64,000 bases of DNA. It comes from Rotaria sp. Silwood1 (taxonomy: Eukaryota > Rotifera > Eurotatoria > Philodinida > Philodinidae). The translations under genes and the position numbers were made by a program. Positions 48,069 through 61,122 of the stretch are shown here, in pieces. The number at the start of each line of letters is the position of its first letter. The stretch's first letter is position 1. The stretch is from positions 191,170-255,169 of the forward strand of contig CAJNOP010000062.1 in the NCBI GenBank assembly GCA_905250075.1. The letters are read 5' to 3'. The notes below the pieces were generated by a model. That model had not been told where the DNA came from, did no database searches, and saw only the letters and a program-made list of their open reading frames with translations.

Positions 48069-51000
48069 TTAAGAAATGAATGGATTAGAATAAATCTAAA
48101 CTTGAAATAAAGGATAATATAGATAAGATATTTTCAAATATCGTTTCGATAATATCCCTAACAATAATGTCTATTTTCCACTTGTATATTAGAAGATGCT
48201 GTCCGTCTATTGAATAGTGCAAATAGATAATATAAAGATTTTTTAATGTATGAAACTAGCTTATATGATTATTGACAAATAAGTGAACACGTTAAATTTG
48301 ATTATCAAACGAAGAAATAGTACTTGAAAAAAACTACAGATGAACTGTCGGAAAGAAAAACAAGCATAGAAACAATTTCTATCTTGCAAAACGGCCTTCT
48401 GACTTTTCATCTTGTTTATAAATTATTTCTTTCAAGCAGTCAGCACTAAACATCTGTTCTTCAATTTCTATTAAACTAGTTTATTTCAATTTTTTTCCAA
48501 ATTTAAAAAGAAAACAAATGGCAGACGATAGAACAAAAATTGAAGAGGGAAACATACAGAAAAAAAGTATTACGTGTAGATATGAACAAAGAAGCTTATA
48601 AAAAAAAATAATCGTTTTTTTTATATATTATGAAGATTAGTAAAGACAGTAAATTAAAAATAAGGCATGAAAAAATTAGATGATTTGGTTCTAAGATAGT
48701 TCATACGACTTCATGTACCAAGTTCTCACTTCTTTGTGACAATAGATTATTCAAGAATATAAAGTACTAGAAATGCAAAATTAAAGAAGAAGCTTTTTTT
48801 CACTATTCTCTATGTATGGTTCGATAGAGTATGCTGAACTGATCATGCGTACGTGTATTTTCAATTTTCTAGAGTATTTTTCTTCGTGGAAAATGTTCAG
48901 TTTTTTAAATGAGCGGTTTCTTCCAAAAAAATCAACCAAATCAATTTTCTCGATAACCGCCGTATCTTGAATCTTTTCATTTCCTTTAATTTTCAAAACT
49001 GTTTGTTCTCGATTGACCGTGAAATATTGCTTCTAAGACAACTCATTTATAAATATATTTTCCTAGAGATGCATATATTTCACGGTAGATCGGGAACGAT
49101 ACAGCTTTAAAATATAAAGAAAATAAAAAAAATTGAAACCTTGTCGATTATCGGAACTTCATTTGGTTTTTTAGGAAAAAAGTTATCTGAAAAACTGGAA
49201 TTTTCCCCTAGAAAAAAAAAGAAAAGAAAAACTTACTTCTGTTTTTATTTTTTATTTTCAGCACTTGATATTTTCACATAAGAAAATTTTTATGTAGTGA
49301 CTAGAAAGTTTATATAGATTGTTCAGTGAAATTGATAAAATAATATGAATAAAAAGTCAATATTTCATTTTGAAATATTTGAGTGATGATTAAAATCTAT
49401 TCTAATGAAAACTATTTTTTATCAATAACAGAAGTGAGAGGAATTATTTGTTTGTAAATTTGTTTTATTTGCTACTGTTGTGTAGACTATTACTCAGTCA
49501 AACTTTGGCAAGTATATATACTTCTTTGTGTACTACTTGTTAATGAGAATGTCTCTTTGATGTATTCTGTTTTCTTCAAACATATTTTAGCGTAGTTTTG
49601 TTCATTACTTAACATATAACGAGTAATCTCGTCACTATGTGAGAGCAAAAAATACTTGACTGTTTTATTGATGTAACTTCGACTCTGTTGGAGTTAGAGT
49701 ATGAGTATAGGTTTAAGAGTTTGATGCAGAGCTTTAATGTGCTGATTTCTATTGAATTTAGCCTACCTGTTTGACATAGTTTCTTTCTGTTAACCTGCTG
49801 AGTGGCGAATACAACTGTTTTCTCATGTCAATGCTTTTATAACAGCTAAATGAATATTAGTGATAATCTTCTTAAAATATAAATAATAGCAGAAACTAAT
49901 GCGTGGTTGTGAGATTAAATATTTCTGTTTTCTTGGAAATGTAATATAAATAATTAGAAAAAGACAGACAAACAAATTTGCATAGTACATCATATTTTTA
50001 AAAATTGTGTATTTTAAACTAGACCTAATAAACAACAACGATTAGTTTTTCAACTCATATGAAATACTTAATTATGATACAATAGTAATTTTTATTGTTT
50101 TTGAGTAACATCGAAATTCTCAACTGTGGAACAGTTTCGATGTATGCATCATCTTCTTTTTTTGTATTGTTAAATGTGATTGTCAAAGTTCTTTAAAACG
50201 ATTAAGAGTAAAGATAACGATATTATGAACATTAAAGAAAAAGCATTATTTTCATTTCTATACCTATGCCTTTTTCATTACTGTATATGCACGAAGACTC
50301 CGAACATTTAACAAAAGAAAAGCTCTGATTAACACATTCTTTGTTCTTATCATGAAAAGAGCAATTATTTGGAAAGTCAAGGATTAATTTCACATTTGAC
50401 TAAGATCAGCTACTCATTCAAAAAAACATTGTGCCTGTGAAACTTATTTTGTTGATAATGAAAAATCCTAATAGAAATATAAGGCAAGTCTTATAAGGCG
50501 TGATATTAATACAAGTCTGTATTCTTTATGCTTGTCTATTGAAATGAAAACAAAGACACCATGAGTACACTATTGCAGTCTTTTCAATTTGATTCTAAAG
50601 TGTGGAATGATATCAAAGGTCTGCCTTTGAGATGAAAAGCTAAATACATATGAAAATGGAGCAGTCATATGAGCAATAGTCATTATGAATAACTTCGAGA
50701 TAATCAAGCTTCTTGTTGAACACAGACTTCAGTTAATTTTACAATAAACGCAATTGTCAAAAATGTTATCTCTTGAATAAATTAGAATATAACTTAAATC
50801 ATTATAGTAAAAACGTCCTTTGTATACAAATATTCTTGAGTACGCTGAGGAGCTATCTGATATATAGAGTCTTTACTGCTGCAATCTATTTCTTTTTTAT
50901 CGATGAATGACGCTAATTAATCAATTTAGTTCCATAACAAGATTCGTTCAAATATGACTGATGGCGCATAGAGAATGAATCAGTTTTGTTTTGTTCGTTT

Positions 51001-51747
51001 GAGAATCATATAAAAAATCAATGGTATAGATAATCTAAAATGAACTGAAATCATTTACATAGGAAGGATGAAACGTAACAAGTTCGCAATAAGTAGAATA
51101 TTTTTCGCAGTATGTTGAGTTTAATGATAAGTATAAGTAAACGTTCCATTTATTGAGGTATCAAAGTCCGTTTAAGAACTATTGGCTATCTATTAATGCC
51201 GTTGAAAATATGCGCATGAATGTTGTGGTCTATAAAACTTATGGTAATTTTTTTCATAACAACGAACAATGAGAATATTTATATACTATGATACAATACG
51301 ACTTATTGCTTAGCCAAGGTACATAGTACGAAAATACCGTGTTCTGCATATCTCTACTTCTTGCACCTATTTTTCTCATTTAGACACAGACACTCATAGA
51401 GATGAACCTTCTATACAATTAAATTCAATGCGATAAAGCCATTGATTTTTCTCTGACGTTGCGAAAAATCTTACTTGTGATCAAAAAGAAGACAGTGCCT
51501 ACTATCTCGCTCAAGTTGCATGTAACAACCTAGTAATGCGTATTCAGTGTTTACCTAATGCATCTGTCTTTTCATGTATATCTAAAAGTTTCTTGTTAAG
51601 GAAGCGTTTACATTCACAATAGACGTGGCATGGTACGACTGTTTATCTATTTGTTTTTATTTCGAACTAATCTTACAAAGAGTCTATGAAGTTTTTTTGG
51701 AAAAGCAATCCCAATTATAGCATGATCTTTTTGTATGATATGTTAAT
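48069..51747. other. Long intergenic interval without recognised genes
   Basis: About 3.7 kb of AT-rich sequence. Open frames are short (under 75 codons) and low in complexity. I see no RNA gene, inverted repeat or decayed protein in it. Confidence 0.35.
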
Positions 51748-53793
51748 TCAGAAGAATGAAGAAATGTAATTAGTGATAGTAATATATAGAAATACGATTA
51801 ATAAGTCGAATCCGATATTGTTGGGTTCCGATGCTGAAGAAGTATATGATACACTGAAGTGTAGATCCCTAATCATTCGGTCAGAGATCGTATCATTTAT
51901 TATTGTTTCATTGGTGTCAACTAAGAGATGGGTAGTATCAATCGAAAAGAATGGCGGTAAAGCAACGACTGGTAATCTGCGTAGATCATCAAATTTTTCG
52001 AATTTTAAACAAACTTCCAGGAAACAATTCCCACTAATGGTTCCCATAGCATAGGCACTATATCCATCTGGACATGCTTGAATGCGCGATTTGGTAGCTA
52101 TATTTCCGTATTGACATGAAAAGATACCACCGTATCGAGGCAAAGTGTTTGTGTCCGATGTAATTCTTTCACCCAAACATACTTTGATACCATCGATGTC
52201 ATATGCTTCTGACAAACCTGGTGAACATCTGTAATCATTGGTGACTGGATTGACTTTTTTCATAGTGAACGAACCACCAAATACATATGTCGATCGGATG
52301 TCGATGGTGCTATGCAATCCTAACTGTTGACTGACATTTCGATCACACCCATAAAGATTGAGCTCGCGCCATCCTTGTCCTATATAAGTATTGTCACAGC
52401 ACTTTTTCAACCAAAGAAAACCACATGCTCGACAATTTTGTGTGTATAACGATTCATATTCGATGGATGTATGTAAGAGATATTTATTGAAATCATATTT
52501 GCACTGATCGTTACCTGTATAGTAATTGTTCATTTGCAGGTTGGAACATTTTCTAAATAACATATAAATTCAAGTTTTTCCTCATCAGTAGAAACAATTC
52601 ATTGCTTTTTCTATCATCGAAATGTAAATATATTCTATAAAAACTAGATAGTCAATGGACAGAGGATTGACTTACTGTGACATACGGGAATCTTCCGAAC
52701 AAGTACGAATAAATCCTCCAAATTGTGTCGTTTGTTGAACTGAAACACAGGAACCGTCATCGAGATTGGCAATCCAATTGAACGATGGCGAATTTCGCTT
52801 CATACATCCTCGAATTGTATTCATTTCTACGTAAGTGTTAATTGCTTCATTAATTTCTTTTCGAACTTTGCTCAATGCCACGTCAGTCAATTCGGGAAGT
52901 TTGTCTGCTTGAATAAAGCATGTGAGATTTTCAATAGCTCGTCTAATGATAGCTGGATTTTTCTTCACTGATGTTTGCCATGCTTCCATATGATTACCTA
53001 AGATGAAGATGTCGCCACCTTTGGAACTTAATACCTTTCGATTGATCTTTGTTGTATATTCATTAATGGTGGTTAGATTATATCTTGAATCTGAACCGTA
53101 ATTTGCTGAAAGACCAAAGGACCCCAAAAACGATGCTTCCGCTGCTGCTTTGTACATTCTTTTTTCTGATGTGTTGGAAGAGTAATTCGAATGAGATATA
53201 AAATCTTCTTCGATGATCGATCCACCCAAATGTAGACGACTTGTATAATGTGTACCATAGTTTTTCACGAAAAGCTGAGCAAGATAGGTTGCCAGAAGAT
53301 TTTCTTTATTCGCTTGATATTCAGCAATTTCAATCAGATCTTTTTTAACTTGTGGATGTAGAGGACAGGTAGACAAAAGAATGACGTCGACCATGAGATA
53401 GTCAATTTGGTTTCGTAATGTAATCGTCTTCTCTTGTCCTTGTTCTTTTTTTGTTTTTTGATACTCTTTCGAATAGGAGCCACCGATTTTAAAGCCTTCG
53501 AAACCTATATTACCTCCTATCATGAAATTCGACGAGTAATCACTAGTACGTGAATCGAATGTGTCGATTTCTGTTGATCCCATTTCAATTTTATTCTCGT
53601 TTAGAGGTATTATTTCAATACAGGACTGAACTACATCAGAGCCTTTTATATTCGACACTTCATAGATAGGTGCCAAATCGATGAATCGCAAATGATCCCA
53701 ACCAAATCCAGGATAAATATCGACGTTCGATAGTTTCTCACCATCGCATCCGAACCATAGTAACAATAAAACTATGTAAGACATCTGTATCAT
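51748..53793 (-). CDS. MPEG1/perforin-2-like MACPF protein with GPI-type tail
   Basis: Exons 53793..52676 and 52552..51748 on the minus strand give about 640 aa. The intron is 123 nt, and the join completes a Gln codon (RMSQ-KCSNLQM). Start is the ATG at 53793, giving a signal peptide (MIQMSYIVLLLLWFG). The first part has the MPEG1 opening (YPGFGWDHLRFIDLAP) and the MACPF signature around YGTHYTSRLHLGG; the second is cysteine-rich (CRACGFLWLKKCC; GWRELNLYGCDR), as in the post-MACPF region of MPEG1. The protein ends with small residues, a spacer and a hydrophobic stretch to the stop (FDLLIVFLYITITNYISSFF). That looks like a GPI-anchor signal rather than the transmembrane helix and cytoplasmic tail of vertebrate MPEG1. 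In other animals MPEG1 damages engulfed microbes, so an immune role is inferred. Confidence 0.82.
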
Positions 53794-55567
53794 TGTCAAA
53801 TGATTGACTTTAACGTACGGCCAAGATCAAGCTTTTTTTACCTAAAAAATGAAACTCATAAACATCAAATCTATTTCACAAACTATTTGACAGAGAATTG
53901 ATCAAACCGAGTTTGATTTCGATAAATATTATACTTTCAAAACAGTGCCTAATAGTTCTGATACGCGTTTCTTACGTTGCGTCTCACTTTTCGAATTACA
54001 AAGCAACATATATGAAACTAATACAACTTAAATAGAGTAAATCGATATTAGTTTCTCAACAAATACATATATATATATAAATCAATAATTTGAGATCAAC
54101 AGCTCATGTTCCTATATGTATATATAAAGTAACTATTGCAATCTGATAACATTAGTCTGCGGCTTTATCGATCGGTGTCCGATTTCAATGCACACATTGG
54201 AAAAGTTATGAAGGCAAGAGAGAAGAAAAGTAGGAGCTTATATTTCTTCTAGAAAATATTGATCTGCTGGTACTGATGAGTGGTAGTACAGAGACAAAAT
54301 TTCATCTTTGCAAAAATAAAAAAAAATGAAGATAATAGAAAGTCATAGAATTGAAAGCAATCTCACACTCACAGACGTTCGTATCAGTATATACATGAAT
54401 TCTGTCTTACTTATCCTAAACTAAACATGCTGATTCTTGTTCATTCATAGACTTCATTTCTTCAATTAATCAATCAATTTGAGGGTGTTCGTACATTTAG
54501 GGAATGCAGTTTACTATAATAATGACAAATATATGATGTTTTTGATTTTTTATTTCAGCTATTTCTCTCTTGTTTCGCATGCATGTCGAAGATAAAAGCG
54601 CTTCTATCGAGGCTCGAGAACAAAACTACAATTTTGAATTATTTTTTAATTGCTCATATTAGGAAACATAAAACTGCCACACAGTTAAAGTCTCAATCCA
54701 TTACACTATTAATATACTATTTTGGTTTTAGACAAGAAAACCAAATTTAATAGATTCTGTATGTATTTACTCTATTTTTTATGTTTATTTTGCAAAAACT
54801 GGTTCTAATCTGATTTTTAGCACTTTTTTTTGACACATGTGCTTTCAAAAAAATCAACAATTTATCGGTTGGAAGTCAATGATATCTTGCAATTGTCAAA
54901 CACAATTTTCGAGCCGTATTTTGTCGTCGCATCCTGTCATTGAATCTCAGCTCTGCAACGCAATCGAAAACGGCTAACATATCTGTACATTGTTTTCGAA
55001 TCGATAAATTAATAAGAACTGCGCCGAAACCGATGCAGAATTTCGCTTCTGAAATTCGCTGTAAATCAACTTGATTCTGCTGCCTAGGTATTGTTTTTCA
55101 AGTTTCTCTACCGGAGATAGCTCGTATGTCTTGACATGAGAAAGAAAGACAGTTTCAAAATGCCTAGCATACCCAGTAACTTTCGTTCACTGCACTTCTT
55201 GTTTAAGTACTTCGATTGATCGAGTAGTCATATGTGTGTATCGGAGAAAGATCTCTTAATTTTTAATTCTATGAATAACTGTTCTGCAAACAATTTATAT
55301 CTCTTAAGGAAACATAATTGTGAAGTGCCTTAATTAAAAAGCCGATGTGTTGTTTCATATGAACATTTTCAATTCATTTGTTACTTTCTTCGAATGACGT
55401 CAAACTTGAAAGTGGATGAAAGAAATCATTATAATAATTTTTAGAAGCAATAAATTATTTAATTTTATTATGATTATTATTGCTCAATTACAACATAAAA
55501 ATGATCATGAACCAGTAACTTCTATTACAGACACATTTGATTCTTTTAAAGTAGCCTTTGTGACTTA
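53794..55567. other. Intergenic interval upstream of the MACPF gene
   Basis: It includes the promoter side of the MACPF gene (53794-53950) and a TA run near 54067. No gene recognised. Confidence 0.35.
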
Positions 55568-55680
55568 TGGATATGGGTGTGAACATGGGTAATGACATCG
55601 GCGTCGTACAGGCAAGCATGAAGAGTATACATGCCACACATATACTCTCACACCAGACCCATTCACATCCACACCTAAAC
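55568..55680. repeat. Paired telomere-like cluster 1
   Basis: TG-rich half (ATATGGGTGTGAACATGGGT), spacer, then CA-rich half (CAGACCCATTCACATCCACACC). Related to TGTGGG but degenerate. Confidence 0.6.
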
Positions 55681-56094
55681 CTGACTTTTCTAATCTACTT
55701 GTATTTTCTTACCGCCGTCCCATTGTTTTAATAAAAAGTACTCATTTCTCTTATCAATTTAAGCTTTTTTGCAACCTTGGAGATAAGACGATTGAAAATA
55801 ACATTCTCTCATTTTGATAAGACTGCTCGGAACTCTTGCAAACATTTTTTTGCCATCTTACTGGTATGTAAAAAGACTTTTAGTTTTTCTTTTAATTTTT
55901 TTCTAGTGCATAGAAACTTTTCTTTTGCTTTTACTATTCGTTGAAATGAATTTTTTATGTACTGTGTTTTTCGCAGAGGACTATGTCTTTTTAAGTATTA
56001 TCTACTCCATTTAGAGATTCGGCATATTTCGTTTGATTTTCTTTCGCCTAGAATTTGCCTTCTTACCCATGGAACAAAAATACAATCGAAATCG

Positions 56095-56249
56095 TGGTGG
56101 ACTGGGTGTGGATGAGTGGGGTGAATGTGCGTATGCGTCTGGGTGTGTGGGTCTAAGTGTATATATGGGTGTGGATATGGTTGTACTGTTCATGTGTGAG
56201 TAAAGACAAGATCCACACTGACAGCCTTCATCCACACCCACGCTCACCT
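56095..56249. repeat. Paired telomere-like cluster 2
   Basis: A long TG-rich half (GGGTGTGGATGAGTGGGGTG, then GTCTGGGTGTGTGGG) is followed by a CA-rich half (TTCATCCACACCCACGCTCA). A 116-codon minus-strand frame across it is a translation of the repeat. Confidence 0.65.
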
Positions 56250-56428
56250 GATATTCAGAATCAGTGCCCAAAACTGCGTCGGATTGTGTAGAGCACAACA
56301 CATTTTTCAACAACAATATTGTTTCGAAAATCTGAAGAAGAATCTCCCTCAGATGTTTCACACCGAAATTCTTTTTTCAAAAAATGCTTTGTTTTCGTAC
56401 AGTCTATTTTCAGAGTGATATACAGGGA

Positions 56429-56556
56429 TAGAGTGTAAGGGTGTGAGTTTTTTGTTATCTATATTTTGCTCGTCAACAGCTCACCTCCATCCACGCCCAC
56501 ACCATATCCGTACTCACATCATGTGCACATCTACACCCACCCACACCCACACTCTT
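56429..56556. repeat. Paired telomere-like cluster 3
   Basis: A short TG part (GAGTGTAAGGGTGTGAG) is followed by a long CA-rich part (CCATCCACGCCCACACC and CACCCACCCACACCCACACT). The latter holds near-perfect CCCACA units. Confidence 0.65.
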
Positions 56557-57556
56557 GTAAGAGAGAAAATTCAAAATCTAAGTATAATGCGCCCGTGTAT
56601 ACAAATATCAGTGAATATGTTCTCATCGTTACAACACAAAACGCAAAGGAAAGTAAAAAGGAGGAAGAAAATGAAGGAGCGAAATACATGTGATGACGAG
56701 CGCATTGATGAAAAAAACCTGTCTACCAGATGAAAATGTCATGCTCCATTGATTTACTTAAACATAGGTAAGTGGGAAAAAACCAAGTAATTTCGTCAAT
56801 GAAAAATATGGAGCGAAATCGATTGCGAGCACACAAAATAAAACCCGTACACTGCAGCTTCACTTATTACGTGAGTATATATGATTTCTTATGTTACTAG
56901 ACTAGCGATAAAATTAAATTTTAATGTCAAGAATAGCTGAAAGCAACAAAAAATGATGAGATATGAAAATGAGCTTTTTTTATTATCAGAAATTCATTTC
57001 AAGAAAATTTTGATTGAGGATACTCAGCAAATAAGATCGATAGTCATGATTGAAGTAACTCTTACACATAAAAGTGTTCTATACAAAGCGTGTGAATCAT
57101 AGTAACTTTTGCAATGGTTACATTTCACTGACAATTGTGGTGATGAAAAACAGGAATCTTAGTCTTACGAATCTAACAAAGCAGCAAATGCAAGCGCTTC
57201 TAATAGACTTGTTTTTTAACGACGTAAAAACATCTTAAGAAGCTACTTAATCTTATCGGGACCGAGTACATATATACACGGTTTCAACATTTGACTAAGT
57301 GAAGAAATTCTTAGGAACACTGAAATTGGAGTTTTTAGTATCGGTTTATTTCAATATACATCTTACACATATAGACGATATGCTTCAGTTTAGATAGAGT
57401 AAACATATATTTGGTTTAGTGTAGTTTGTCGTCATTTATCGCATATTTGTTTTATAAAGTCAATACCGGAAAAAAGCTTAAATTGCTAGATTATCCTTTG
57501 TACTTTATTCATGAAATCTTAGAAACTTATAGAGCTCCAAAATCTATAATAGTTTG

Positions 57557-57650
57557 AATGTGGGTGTGGGTGTGGGCGATGGCAGAGATCTTCGTAGATT
57601 CTCTCTTCACCCACATCTACATATATTCTCACCTACACTCACACCCGCAA
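57557..57650. repeat. Paired telomere-like cluster 4, with three perfect TGTGGG units
   Basis: Bases 57559-57576 are exactly three tandem TGTGGG units. After a roughly 30-base spacer comes the CA-rich half (TTCACCCACATCTACA and CACCTACACTCACACCCGCA). It lies about 150 bases upstream of the carbonic anhydrase start codon. Confidence 0.75.
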
Positions 57651-57799
57651 CCATTATACTCTACACTTCTGATGATGAAATTATTATGCTCTTTTATTTA
57701 TGGCGCATTATATTTTTTTGCCAATAGTTATTCGGCAAGCAGTTTTGAATAAATATCAATATTCCTTTGATTGTGCCTTTCTAACTTAATTATTGTTAA

Positions 57800-58467
57800 A
57801 TGTCATCTACTTCTCAAGTGCCTGCCTTCCTGAAGGCCAATGAAGCGTATGCTGCTCAATTTAGCAAGAGCGATTTGGCCTTGCCACCTGCTCGTAAGGT
57901 AGCCATTGTCACGTGCATGGATGCACGCATCGATCCAGCCAAGATTCTCGGATTGGAAATCGGAGATGTAAGTGTGTAAGATATGTAAACGCCACAATTG
58001 TCTGGCTTTCTTTGTTCACCTAGGCTCATGTGATTCGAAACGCAGGAGGTTAGTTCAATTCATCCAAACTTCTCCTTTAAACTTCTCTTTAAACGTAGGC
58101 CGAGCCGCTGACGCTCTTCGCTCTCTCATCATCAGTCAACAACTTCTAGGAACACGCGAAATTCTCGTCATTCATCACACGGACTGTGGTACGATTTTTC
58201 TAGGATTCTACCTGATCTTATAAACTAGAATCTGTTCTTTATCTGCAAGGAATGGTCACATTCAAGGATGCTAATCTGCAAGAAAAAGTTAAAAAAGAAC
58301 TTCATTCAACTGCTGATCACATAGCTTTTCTTTCCATTGTTAAACTCGAAGATTCTGTACGCGAAGATGTGGATTTTCTCAAAAGTAGTCCATTATTGCT
58401 GAAAGATATACCTATTACTGGCTGGATCTACGATGTCAAGACAGGAAAATTGAATCAAATTGTTTAA
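57800..58467 (+). CDS. Beta-class carbonic anhydrase, bacterial type, four exons
   Basis: Exons 57800..57967, 58024..58048, 58099..58188 and 58250..58467 encode 166 aa. Introns are 56, 50 and 61 nt and all phases agree. The enzyme interconverts CO2 and bicarbonate. Zinc ligands and the Asp-Arg pair are visible: TCMDARID (Cys, Asp, Arg), then IHHTDCG (His and Cys), with [17 protein letters not shown] between them. The ending [17 protein letters not shown] is the usual C-terminus of short bacterial enzymes of this type (about 165 aa). No targeting peptide is seen, so it is probably cytosolic. Exon 1 is clearly richer in G+C than its surroundings. A bacterial-type enzyme carrying three short introns fits an old horizontal transfer since domesticated. 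Confidence 0.88.
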
Positions 58468-58569
58468 CATATACTTTTTGGATTTTTCGCATTTATCTCT
58501 TCAACTGATTATAATTTATTAATAAGACAATATTCTTATTCGAAATAAATAAGCAAAAAGCATGTTTTT

Positions 58570-58666
58570 GGTATGGCTGTGGGTGTATGGTGAGTGTGGA
58601 GTGGATGTGGGTATGGGTAAGAGTCTTCCTTTCATTCACATCCGCATTCGACCGCATCCACACCTT
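58570..58666. repeat. Paired telomere-like cluster 5
   Basis: TG-rich half (GGCTGTGGGTGTATGGTGAG and GTGGATGTGGGTATGGG), short spacer, then CA-rich half (CATTCACATCCGCATTCG and CGCATCCACACC). It lies just downstream of the carbonic anhydrase gene. Confidence 0.65.
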
Positions 58667-58837
58667 TTGTTGTAACCAATAATATACCTGTATCTATTAA
58701 TTGTTTATATAAGATTTTTTATATAATACCCATATCAGATACGAATGTTTTTTTTTTTTATTTTTGTTTAAAAGAAGATGTTCGAAAATAATATTATACA
58801 TAAAACTAGTGAATACCATAAAATGGAATTCGAAGAA

Positions 58838-58912
58838 GGGTATGGGTGTGTGGTTGCAGGTGACGGTGCTTATTTTAGTGACACAAACACCTACACTTAC
58901 ATCTCACCCTTA
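58838..58912. repeat. Paired telomere-like cluster 6
   Basis: GGGTATGGGTGTGTGGTTG followed by CACAAACACCTACACTTACA and CTCACCC, an imperfect hairpin. Confidence 0.6.
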
Positions 58913-59134
58913 AGAAATAAATATTCTTAAAGGTGATGCATTGCTATAGAATTGCATTATAATAATATAACAATTGTATCAATAACAAATTGATTGAAAT
59001 CATCTGAAAAAATTTTTTAAACATTTAACTACATATATGAATCATTGGTGTTAACTAATAGCGTGAGTAAGATTTAAATATTATATGTGTAATAGGACTC
59101 ACGATAAGTATTTTTATATGAAATGCTAGTGTTG

Positions 59135-59335
59135 AAGAGTGAGGTGTAAGAGTAAGTGGTGTTTTGTTGGTCTTTTCTTTACCCACGCTCTATCCGCCAA
59201 CCTCACGAAATTAAGGTATGGACATGTAGTACAGGCAGCGGAACGGTCTAGATGACATGTAACATCCTAGGTTTATATGAGCGTCCACACCTACACTCGA
59301 ACACCTTATGCCCGCCGCAAACGTACACCTAAACT
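59135..59335. repeat. Paired telomere-like cluster 7 and adjoining CA-rich half
   Basis: GAGTGAGGTGTAAGAGTAAG pairs with TACCCACGCTCTATCCGCC. A further CA-rich block (CGTCCACACCTACACTCG) follows at about 59283 without a clear TG partner. Confidence 0.5.
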
Positions 59336-59698
59336 CAAACGTAGTCGTAAGATCGTGAACACTCTCGATTCGTGATACACCTTTCTTTTTGTTTCATACC
59401 CAAACTAAATGTTACGACTGCAGTATCATTATTTGTTCTACACTTAGTTGTTATTGTCGGTGTTCTTATCAATGTTTCAGCATTTTCATCAAGATTACAT
59501 GTCAACCAAAAAGAAAACAATATGTCTAGCAATTTTAAGGTTGTTCTGTTTTCTGTTGTTGATAAAAGAACACACTTTTAAAAGCTTCTTGGCATATGAC
59601 AAAATAAGCAGCAGTGCAAGCGCATAAATAAGCGTGTAAGTAAAGAAACAAAGCATCACTGTTAATCAGACCATCATTTTCAATTAAAAGGATATATA

Positions 59699-60263
59699 AT
59701 GTTGTCAAATGCATCCACATTTTCAAATATTGATGACGCAAGGGAAATACTAATAGAATATGGTGATCAACGAAGATCAATTACTATTACACACGAAGAT
59801 GATCTAAACACCATACAGCGAGAAATAAATAATCGTTTCGAAATTAATATCGAACAAATGAATTTGCAAATACAATGGTATGATGATGAATTTAAAGAAT
59901 TTGTTGATCTAGATAATGAAGCATGGCCAAAATACAAGAAGAATCAAGAGTGCAAAATAAATCAAGAATATACGAGCTTACATCAGCGTTTAAAACTGGT
60001 GCAAAAAGGGTTATATCGACATCATCATAAAGTAGCAGGTTTGTTTTTAAAACCGTTTCTGAAGAAAAAGAGATCGTGTTTGTGCAGATCAGATTCTAAA
60101 GTGACAATTTTATTGATTTAACGATAATTAATGATAAAGTTTCTTTGTTTTAGAGCAGCAACAATTCGGTACAGAAAGAGCGCCAGCGAATCAAACAGCT
60201 GAAACGTCAAACCATGGAAATGATTCCAAACCTTGGGATCAGACACTGGAAGTATTAAGTTAG
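59699..60263 (+). CDS. Small protein with a PB1/ubiquitin-fold-like domain, two exons
   Basis: Exons 59699..60038 and 60154..60263 give 149 aa. The join reads KVA-EQQQFGTERA and extends the frame to a TAG that a read-through of the intron would miss. Residues about 15-80 (ILIEYGDQRRSITITHEDDL, then NLQIQWYDDEFKEFVDL) show the strand-strand-helix-strand pattern with an acidic end typical of PB1 or related ubiquitin-like domains, which join signalling proteins. The rest is basic then polar (NQTAETSNHGNDSKPWDQ) and looks disordered. An upstream exon cannot be excluded. I do not recognise the specific family. Confidence 0.5.
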
Positions 60264-60613
60264 TATTATGCTTAGAGAAATCTTTCGTAAAAAACGTTTT
60301 TCGAAGAATCAAGAAAAGAAAACTCTATACACTTTTAAACATATATATTATGAAATATAACTTCTGCAACACTGTTGAATATTGATGTATTAATAGCCAA
60401 GAAAACATGTTATTATACTTTTATCTAAGAATTATTGTCCTTGTTTTCTCGAACAGAAGCTTTTTCTAATTAGAATTCAATTTCTTCCTTCAACTTTCAT
60501 GACTTATTACACAATATTTCACAATCGACGCAAGAAAATATTAAAGAACATGATCATAACTCGTCTTTCAGAATTCGCAAGAAAAAAACAGGTCTCAGCT
60601 AGTGTCTACTATT

Positions 60614-61122
60614 GAGCAGTCATCCTATTTCGTAATGTTGAACATTGCGGAATCAGTTCCGCACCTGGAATCACTTCCATCCAATTCCGGGAACTCGGTC
60701 GTCATCCACAATAACAGACCTACTAGCCACTGACTGAGTTCCGTCAATTCCTGGAATTCTCGGAACTTAGTCCAGACGGAATTACACCGAGTTCCCAGCA
60801 ATTCCGTACCGGAATGGCTTACTTATCCGAGAGAATAATCTTCAGTCATAACAGTATGCGTGAGGCAGTGGGTGGAAAGTAATTCCGGTACGGAATTTCG
60901 GGAATTGAGTCGAGACGAAATTACAAGGAATTGCATGGAATTGTACGGAATTCCGTGCGATTTCGGAATTGCGGGGAATTCCGGGAATTTGATGGAACTT
61001 GGCCAGTGACGAGTAGATCTGTTATATTGAATGATGATCGAGTTTCCGGAATTGGATGGAACTGGTTTCGGGGGCGGAACTGATTCCGCAATGTTTAACA
61101 CGGCGGAATAGGATGTATTCTC
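60614..61122. mobile_element. Foldback MITE with 8-bp target duplication
   Basis: The flanking direct repeat CTACTATT (60606-60613 and 61123-61130) is perfect. The arms are long imperfect inverted repeats: CATTGCGGAATCAGTTCCGC at about 60643 pairs with GCGGAACTGATTCCGCAATG at about 61074, and CATCCTATTTCG pairs with CGGAATAGGATG. The inside is built of repeated GGAATT/AATTCC motifs. No coding capacity; the 92-codon minus frame across it is incidental. The 8-bp duplication suggests hAT mobilisation. Confidence 0.8.

Noticed and set aside
56011..56733. Overlapping open frames of about 75-115 codons on both strands
   Set aside because: They cross the TG/CA-rich clusters; composition (Thr-His-Pro-Ser runs) comes from the repeat, with no start or splice context.
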